Assembly (NCBI GenBank): GCA_902614085.1
Contig: CACMJS010000001.1
Location: 487,127-551,126, forward strand
Source: an uncultured Alphaproteobacteria bacterium
GTDB taxonomy: Bacteria > Pseudomonadota > Alphaproteobacteria > HIMB59 > GCA-002718135
Direction: 5' to 3'
Length of the DNA: 64,000 bases
Shown piece after piece: positions 61,595-64,000 of the stretch. The position numbers were made by a program, and so were the translations under genes. How positions within the stretch are numbered: position 1 is the stretch's first letter; each line of letters starts with the position of its first letter. The notes under the pieces are model-generated. The model did no database searches. It had not been told where the DNA came from and was given only the letters and a program-made list of their open reading frames with translations.

Positions 61595-62602
61595 TTAACT
61601 CCTTTCAGGTAAATCTATTAAATGACAAGATGCATAGTGATCTTTACCGCTTGTAGAATATTTTTTTAATTTTGGAACTTCAGTTTTACATATATCTTTT
61701 GCTTTAGGACATCTAGGATGAAATGGACATCCTGTAGGTGGATTAACAGGACTTGGAACATCACCTTCTAAAACAATTCTTTCTGTTTTTTTATCTAAAT
61801 CTGCAACTGGAATTGCTGAAATTAAAGCCTCCGAATATGGATGCAGCGTATTATTATAAAGATCTTCAGAATCACAAAGTTCAACAATTCTACCTAGATA
61901 CATTACAGCAATTCTATCACACAGGTATTCAGTAACACTCAAATCGTGAGTAATAAAAAGGTAAGTGAGGTTTTTATCTTTTTTAAGTTGCATTAATAAT
62001 TGCAATACTTGTGCTTGTATTGATACATCTAGAGCACTTACAGCTTCATCACAAACTATTAGTTCTGGCTCTAAACATAACGCTCTTACAATACCTATAC
62101 GTTGTCTTTGGCCACCTGAAAATTCGTGAGGATAACGATCCATATATTCTCTTCTCATGTTAACTGCTTCAAGAAGATCTCCTATAATTTTTCTTCTTTC
62201 TTCTTTTGATTTAACTCCAAATTTTTTTAAAGGATCTTGCAGCGAGCCAAATATTGTAAATGAAGGATTTAGTGAAGAGTGAGGGTCCTGGAATACAATT
62301 TGAAGTTTTTTTCGAAAAGGATCCATATCTTTTTTCTCTAATGATGTTAATTCAGTCTCTTCATCCTCCTTTGATACAAATGTAACTTCACCATCAGTAG
62401 GCTCCACTAATCTCAATATAGCTTTTCCTAATGTAGTTTTACCACATCCACTTTCACCAGCTAATCCTAGAACCTCTCCACGGTAAATATCAAGATCAAC
62501 ACCATCAACAGCCATAACGTGACCCACAACTCTATTAAAGACACCTGCTTGAACCGGAAAGTGCACTTTTACATTACGTAATTTAAGAATTTCTTTTTTC
62601 AT
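61595..62602 (-). CDS. Peptide-type ABC importer ATPase, OppF/DppF-like
   Basis: 335 residues from the ATG at 62602 (a TTG 12 bases upstream is also in frame). Walker A GESGCGKTTLGK, signature FSGGQRQRIGI, Walker B LIVCDEAVSALDVS and the C-terminal CPFHPRCPKAKDIC cysteine box of Opp/Dpp ATPases are all visible. Members of this family energise import of peptides, but also sialic acid (SatABCD of Haemophilus ducreyi is of this type). It overlaps the OppD-like gene by 20 bases and abuts nanA, so sialic acid is the best guess for its substrate. Confidence 0.92.
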   Translation of the reverse strand: MKKEILKLRNVKVHFPVQAGVFNRVVGHVMAVDGVDLDIYRGEVLGLAGESGCGKTTLGKAILRLVEPTDGEVTFVSKEDEETELTSLEKKDMDPFRKKLQIVFQDPHSSLNPSFTIFGSLQDPLKKFGVKSKEERRKIIGDLLEAVNMRREYMDRYPHEFSGGQRQRIGIVRALCLEPELIVCDEAVSALDVSIQAQVLQLLMQLKKDKNLTYLFITHDLSVTEYLCDRIAVMYLGRIVELCDSEDLYNNTLHPYSEALISAIPVADLDKKTERIVLEGDVPSPVNPPTGCPFHPRCPKAKDICKTEVPKLKKYSTSGKDHYASCHLIDLPERS

Positions 62603-63611
62603 TATATTTTTCAAAAAATTGTTCGTATTTGTGACATCTTATTTGGTGCGTATCATTAATTTGTGTAATTTCTGGCATAATATCACAACTTTCAGTTTGC
62701 CAATTACAACGCGGTGCGAATTGACATCCAACTGGTCTATTGTACGGATCAGGAGTTGATCCTTTAATTGGATTAATATCTTGGTTCTTTCCTCTACCTA
62801 GCACTGGCACAGATTCAAGTAATGCTTTTGTATATGGATGTGTAGGGCGTCTCAAAACATCATCAGCTGTTCCTGCTTCTACTATATTTCCCATATACAT
62901 AACTGCAACATTATCTGCTAATTCAGCAACAACTCCCATATCGTGCGTAATTAGAATTATTGCTGTGTCATTTTCTTTCTTAAGTTTTTCCATTAGTTCA
63001 AATATTTGAGCTTGAATTGTAACATCAAGAGCAGTTGTTGGTTCATCAGCAATTAATATTTTAGGATTGCATGCCATAGCCATTGCTATCATTGCTCTTT
63101 GTCTCATTCCCCCAGAATAACTATGTGGGTATTCATCAACTCTTTTTTCTGGGAGAGGTATTCCCATGTCACTGAGAAGAGAAATACATTTTTCTCTAAT
63201 TTGTTTTTTATTAAGATTGGTGTGATACTTAAGATTTTCACTTATTTGAAAACCAACAGTGTATACGGGATTTAGTGCTGTCATTGGATCTTGAAAGATC
63301 ATTGCAATATCTGACCCTCTAATTTCCCGCATCTCTTTTCCATTTTTTTCTAATTTCTCAATGTTGATTATTTTATTATCCTTCCGAAATTTAATTTCAC
63401 CTTCCTCAATGCGCGATAAAGTTGGAAGTAGTTGCATAATTGTTGCGGCTGTAACACTTTTTCCACACCCACTTTCACCAACAATACAGAGTGTTTTCCC
63501 TTTCTCAACATCAAAGGAAACTCCGTTAACTGCTTTGTTACATCTATTATTAGTATAAAAAAATGTTTTTAAATCTCTAACAGATAAGGCTATATTATCT
63601 TTATCATCCAT
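62583..63611 (-). CDS. Peptide-type ABC importer ATPase, OppD/DppD-like
   Basis: 342 residues. Walker A GESGCGKSVTAAT, signature YSGGMRQRAMIA, Walker B ILIADEPTTALDVT, Q-loop FQDPMTALNPVYTVG and the C-terminal GCQFAPRCNWQTESC cysteine box, with a VPVLGRGKNQDINPIKG stretch typical of OppD. It pairs with the OppF-like ATPase as a heterodimer. The start is 2 bases after the permease gene, so permease, D and F are one operon with nanAEK. Confidence 0.93.
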   Translation of the reverse strand: MDDKDNIALSVRDLKTFFYTNNRCNKAVNGVSFDVEKGKTLCIVGESGCGKSVTAATIMQLLPTLSRIEEGEIKFRKDNKIINIEKLEKNGKEMREIRGSDIAMIFQDPMTALNPVYTVGFQISENLKYHTNLNKKQIREKCISLLSDMGIPLPEKRVDEYPHSYSGGMRQRAMIAMAMACNPKILIADEPTTALDVTIQAQIFELMEKLKKENDTAIILITHDMGVVAELADNVAVMYMGNIVEAGTADDVLRRPTHPYTKALLESVPVLGRGKNQDINPIKGSTPDPYNRPVGCQFAPRCNWQTESCDIMPEITQINDTHQIRCHKYEQFFEKYNEKRNS

Positions 63612-63613
63612 AA

Positions 63614-64000
63614 TTAACCTTGTTGTGATGGATCTGTTGAATCACGTAGACCATCTCCAATGAAATTAACACAAAGAACAAAAACTGAAATTACAATTCC
63701 AACGGGACCCCACATCCACCAATAATTTTGTAAAATTAAAATATCTTGTGCAACATTTAATATATTGCCCCATGTCGGTATATTAAGAGGGACACCCAAT
63801 CCAAGAAAACTTAAACCAGCTTCTGTTAAAATAAACATTGCCGTTGAAAGAGTAATATTAACCATAATAGGACTTAATGCATTTGGAAGCATATGTTTGT
63901 AGCAAATAGTAAAAGTAGATAAGCCAAAACTTCTAAGAGCCTGAACGTACTCTTCTTCTCTTAAAGATAACATTCTTGCTCTAGCAAGCCTATACATACC
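63614..64000 (-). CDS. Peptide-type ABC importer permease, OppC/DppC-like, partial
   Basis: The gene runs off the window edge: the frame is open to base 64000 on the minus strand and only the last 129 codons or so are present. The EAA loop (EEYVQALRSFGLSTFTICYKHMLPNALSPI) that contacts the ATPases is present, followed by three membrane helices and the ending FIGDGLRDSTDPSQQG, typical of OppC/DppC. The substrate-binding protein and partner permease are expected beyond the edge. Confidence 0.92.
   Translation of the reverse strand, partial: GMYRLARARMLSLREEEYVQALRSFGLSTFTICYKHMLPNALSPIMVNITLSTAMFILTEAGLSFLGLGVPLNIPTWGNILNVAQDILILQNYWWMWGPVGIVISVFVLCVNFIGDGLRDSTDPSQQG

Overview
The window is a gene-dense, strongly AT-rich stretch (roughly 30% GC by eye) of an alphaproteobacterial chromosome. 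It most resembles the streamlined free-living marine lineages (SAR11-like, HIMB59/AEGEAN-169-like). The clade is inferred from three things. Gene orders are classic for Alphaproteobacteria: mutY / dciA (DUF721) - dsbA-like - smc; a separate F0 operon atpI-B-E-F'-F; ispH-thrB-rnhA; rnhB beside ccrM; TPR protein - ispE. Neighbouring genes are often overlapping or abutting. Several core proteins are shortened (Smc, a CBS-less IMP dehydrogenase). I see no rRNA, tRNA, CRISPR array, insertion sequence or prophage. No gene-free stretch exceeds 300 bases; the longest (31755-32006) holds a small-RNA candidate, its terminator and the ccrM upstream region.

Layout. 1-3768: tail of an Ldh-type dehydrogenase, a beta-lactamase-fold serine hydrolase, an EamA transporter and xylulokinase (+). 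3788-12821: a long minus-strand block running dciA, dsbA-like, smc, F0 ATP synthase genes, ispH, thrB, rnhA, yceI. 12855: mutY (+). 13907-25650: a purine island, purLQ (-) divergent from purMNFDC (+), then purEK and guaB (-); purB, purH and guaA are absent from the window. 25714-30204: a GNAT-like orphan, a MATE exporter and an autotransporter. 30235-35600: rhodanese, ccrM, small RNA, rnhB, moaB, lytic transglycosylase and a cysteine-free family-4 uracil-DNA glycosylase (-). 35648-37781: TPR protein and ispE (+).

37776-64000 is an accessory catabolic island of about 26 kb. It contains: (a) an RraA-like aldolase; (b) a Gfo/Idh - SDR - Gfo/Idh - SDR - HpaI aldolase - D-serine-dehydratase-like operon facing RidA and a third SDR; (c) a NagA-like deacetylase, two related small proteins and an Asp-box (sialidase-like) protein; (d) an opposing operon of two PanB-like proteins, a second Asp-box protein and an MFS transporter; (e) two tandem PhyH dioxygenases, a class IV aminotransferase, a DapA-family aldolase and an M81 metallohydrolase; (f) a minus-strand operon of a peptide-type ABC importer (C, D, F-like subunits), nanA, nanE, nanK and a class III aminotransferase.

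Modules (f) and (c) together give a nearly complete route from N-acetylneuraminate through ManNAc, ManNAc-6-P and GlcNAc-6-P to GlcN-6-P. The other modules look like aldolase, dioxygenase and aminotransferase pathways whose substrates I cannot name. No transcription factor is recognisable anywhere in the island. The most interesting candidates are the sialic-acid/Asp-box island with its divergent PanB-like pair, the small RNA displaying a CCUCC loop, and the cluster of GANTC sites upstream of ccrM.
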